DNA from: an uncultured Flavobacteriaceae bacterium | GTDB lineage: Bacteria; Bacteroidota; Bacteroidia; Flavobacteriales; Flavobacteriaceae | DNA length: 64,000 bases | Assembly: GCA_943842245.1 (NCBI GenBank) | Contig: CALTAJ010000001.1 | Coordinates: forward strand, 124,001-188,000 | Direction: 5' to 3' | Shown: piece after piece, positions 62,164 to 64,000 of the stretch | Position numbering within the stretch: the first letter of the stretch is position 1 | How the letters are laid out: each line of letters begins with the position of its first letter | Position numbers and translations under genes: made by a program | Notes under the pieces: generated by a model | What the model was told of the DNA's origin: nothing | Database searches by the model: none | Seen by the model: the letters and a program-made list of their open reading frames with translations, nothing else

Positions 62164-64000
62164 ATGATGGAGATATTAAGAGAATATATATTTAGGCTTT
62201 CAACATGGATAATGATTTTTTCTATTTTAAATTCTTTTTTTTCCTATTCTCAAAGTTCAACATATTCTACAACCCTAGAACTTGACGGATCATCTTCTTT
62301 TATTGAAATACCTTCTTCAACAGATCTTAAATTTGATTCTGATAAATTTACTCTTGAAGCATGGATTAAAATTGAAAATGGCCCTTCGTCTAGTAGCACT
62401 TATGGTGATTTTATTTTCAGAAAGAGAGATGATTGGAGTCTTGCAATTAAAAATATAGATGGATCACTCTTTTTAAGAGGTAGATTTAGAAGGGATAATC
62501 GTGGTAATTGGCCAGAGGTTGTGTCATCACAATCAATTTCAACGGGCACTTGGTATCATATCGCATTTACTAATTCTGTATCAGATCAAAGGATAAGAAT
62601 TTACATAAATGGAAGTCTTGACAAAGAAGAATCCTGGTCATCTGAAGGATATGGATTGACTTCATGGAATAATCAAGTTGGAGTTGGAGCGAGTATTTGG
62701 AATGGAAGTGATAATCCGACTAATTTTTTTGACGGTGAAATCAGTGATGTACGCTTTTGGGATTCTGAAAGAACTCAATCGGAAATTAATAATTATAAAA
62801 ATTCAACTCTCAATACAAATTCAACTCTTAAATTATATTACAAATTAAATGAAGGTCAAGGATCTACAGTAAATGACTTTAGTGGTAATTCAATAACAGG
62901 TACCGCAAGAGGGAGTTATCAATGGAAAAGTGCTGGCCCCACCGTAACACTAACAGATACAGATTCTGATAATCTCATTAAAAATTCCGATGTAGTAAGT
63001 ATAACGGCTACGTTTAATGAGTCTATTGGAACGACAACACCAACAATTACAATTAAGGAAAATGACGAGCCAATTAACATGTACATAAGTGATGGTAACG
63101 GAAGTATCAGTCTACTTGTTCAGCATGGAGGCTTGGCTCCCATAACAAGAAATACAGCAGGTTTAGTGTCATATACATTTAAAAGCGTTTCATCAGGAGT
63201 TACATATACTTTGAACTCTTTAAATTATACAGGTCAAAGTTGGGTGAGTTTTAATACATCCCCAGAATATAACGAAGGAACAGGTAATAAAGATGTGGTT
63301 TTTTTGGGAAAAACAATAAAAGATAATGTTCAAATGACTGAAGTCTCTGGATCTTCTCCATCAAGAAGTGCCTGGAATTATAGCTGGACAGCATCAATAA
63401 CACTAAATACGGTAAGTGTTACTGTTTCTGGCACAAATCAGTCAGGAAATGCTTATGCAGGCACAGATAGTTTAACATTTAATGTAGACACTGTAGCTCC
63501 AATTTTAGAGCGGTTAAATCCTGATGAAGATACAACTTCTTTTAACGACGGAATTGTTAATAACTCTAATACCGTAACATTCACCGCTACCTTTTCAGAA
63601 AGTATGGGGGCAAGTCCCACGATAAATATAATAGGAATATCACCTCTTTCATATTCTCATTTATCTTCTATGACATTTGTAAGTACTGATGGCGATGGAG
63701 ATACAAATTGGTCTTATGGATGGGACGTCCCATCTTCATCATCTGTTACTACGGGAACCGTTTCAATTTCAATTACTGGCTCTGATATTGCTGGAAACGA
63801 GTATACAGGTTTATGGGAAGATGTTATTTTGGTTAGGGAACTTAGATTGTTTATTGATAACACCCCAGCACCAACAGTTACATTATCTCATACTGATGTT
63901 GATGAGGTTGTTTCTGGTTCAGAAGTGGTCACTATTACAGCTACTTTTAGTAAATCGATGGCAGAATCACCAACGATTAATATCGCAGGACAGGTTTCAA
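62164..64000 (+). CDS. Large secreted LamG and Ig-like repeat protein (C-terminus beyond window)
   Basis: An open frame that begins at the ATG at 62164 (a second ATG follows directly) and runs off the window end, so at least 612 residues. After a signal peptide near FFSYSQ (about 39), a complete LamG domain (about 43-240) has TLELDGSSSFIEIP, FTLEAWIKIE, FFDGEISDVRFWDSERTQSE and KLYYKLNEGQGSTVND. Then at least three Ig-like repeats of about 110-190 residues begin at VTLTDTDSDNLIKNS, LNPDEDTTSFNDGIV and VTLSHTDVDEVVSGS, each followed by (T)ATFxxSM/I. It is probably a cell-surface adhesin or gliding/secretion substrate with a C-terminal sorting domain outside the window. Confidence 0.88.
   Translation, partial: MMEILREYIFRLSTWIMIFSILNSFFSYSQSSTYSTTLELDGSSSFIEIPSSTDLKFDSDKFTLEAWIKIENGPSSSSTYGDFIFRKRDDWSLAIKNIDGSLFLRGRFRRDNRGNWPEVVSSQSISTGTWYHIAFTNSVSDQRIRIYINGSLDKEESWSSEGYGLTSWNNQVGVGASIWNGSDNPTNFFDGEISDVRFWDSERTQSEINNYKNSTLNTNSTLKLYYKLNEGQGSTVNDFSGNSITGTARGSYQWKSAGPTVTLTDTDSDNLIKNSDVVSITATFNESIGTTTPTITIKENDEPINMYISDGNGSISLLVQHGGLAPITRNTAGLVSYTFKSVSSGVTYTLNSLNYTGQSWVSFNTSPEYNEGTGNKDVVFLGKTIKDNVQMTEVSGSSPSRSAWNYSWTASITLNTVSVTVSGTNQSGNAYAGTDSLTFNVDTVAPILERLNPDEDTTSFNDGIVNNSNTVTFTATFSESMGASPTINIIGISPLSYSHLSSMTFVSTDGDGDTNWSYGWDVPSSSSVTTGTVSISITGSDIAGNEYTGLWEDVILVRELRLFIDNTPAPTVTLSHTDVDEVVSGSEVVTITATFSKSMAESPTINIAGQVS

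Overview
The window is a stretch of AT-rich chromosome from a member of the Bacteroidetes, most likely a marine Flavobacteriia. The reasons are the low G+C, genes with no Shine-Dalgarno sequence, -7 elements of the TAnnTTTG type, a proC-containing arginine cluster with a succinyl/acetyl-ornithine-type carbamoyltransferase, and many secreted beta-propeller, DUF5916, sortilin-like and LamG/Ig proteins. All identifications come from reading the sequence and recalled family knowledge; no database search was run.

1-28.6 kb is mostly conserved housekeeping. It starts inside an ilvB-ilvD operon (minus strand), followed by an aldehyde dehydrogenase/nitroreductase pair and an overlapping tilS-dsbD pair. 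The main unit is a nine-gene, tightly overlapped arginine operon (8136-16867): GNAT acyltransferase, argG, argC, proC, argD, argF-type, argB, argE-type, argH. It can carry glutamate through N-acylated intermediates to arginine, with proC as a branch to proline. After it come lpdA, an NhaC antiporter, katG, and an apparent operon ftsK-lolA-lptF/G-ribB. A TSUP permease next to ribB appears broken by two single-base frameshifts. A tRNA-Ser(UGA) with its own promoter and terminator closes this part.

28.9-61.5 kb is more accessory: a DUF1996 lipoprotein of higher G+C than its surroundings, an unrecognised protein made of two copies of one domain, two related NTF2-like lipoproteins 18 kb apart, a POT peptide transporter, a CxCC beta-propeller lipoprotein paired with a TlpA-like thioredoxin, a DUF5916 outer-membrane protein, hydrolases and peptidases (M19, S9), a DUF6702-HupE pair, a TolB-like/ChbG deacetylase pair, a 993-residue sortilin-like propeller protein, a retinol-saturase-like oxidoreductase with an MDR reductase, and a VUT (YhhQ) transporter overlapping a phosphoribosyltransferase. 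I also found several very short genes by hand (small membrane proteins and a Cys-rich microprotein).

61.5-64 kb holds a truncated LamG gene followed by a full-length homologue that continues with Ig-like repeats past the window end, probably a large surface adhesin.

The most unusual signals are: a CPXCG-type zinc-finger gene (53052-53222) with two in-frame TGA codons and no indels, one of them exactly on a zinc-ligand Cys; a four-copy, exactly 21-bp-phased A-tract array at 38964-39047; a compact GC-rich block just before the arginine operon; a Ser at the position that discriminates succinyl from acetyl substrate in the ornithine carbamoyltransferase; and a 20-bp perfect palindrome inside a Cys-rich microprotein gene. 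I see no CRISPR array, prophage, insertion sequence or obvious defence system.
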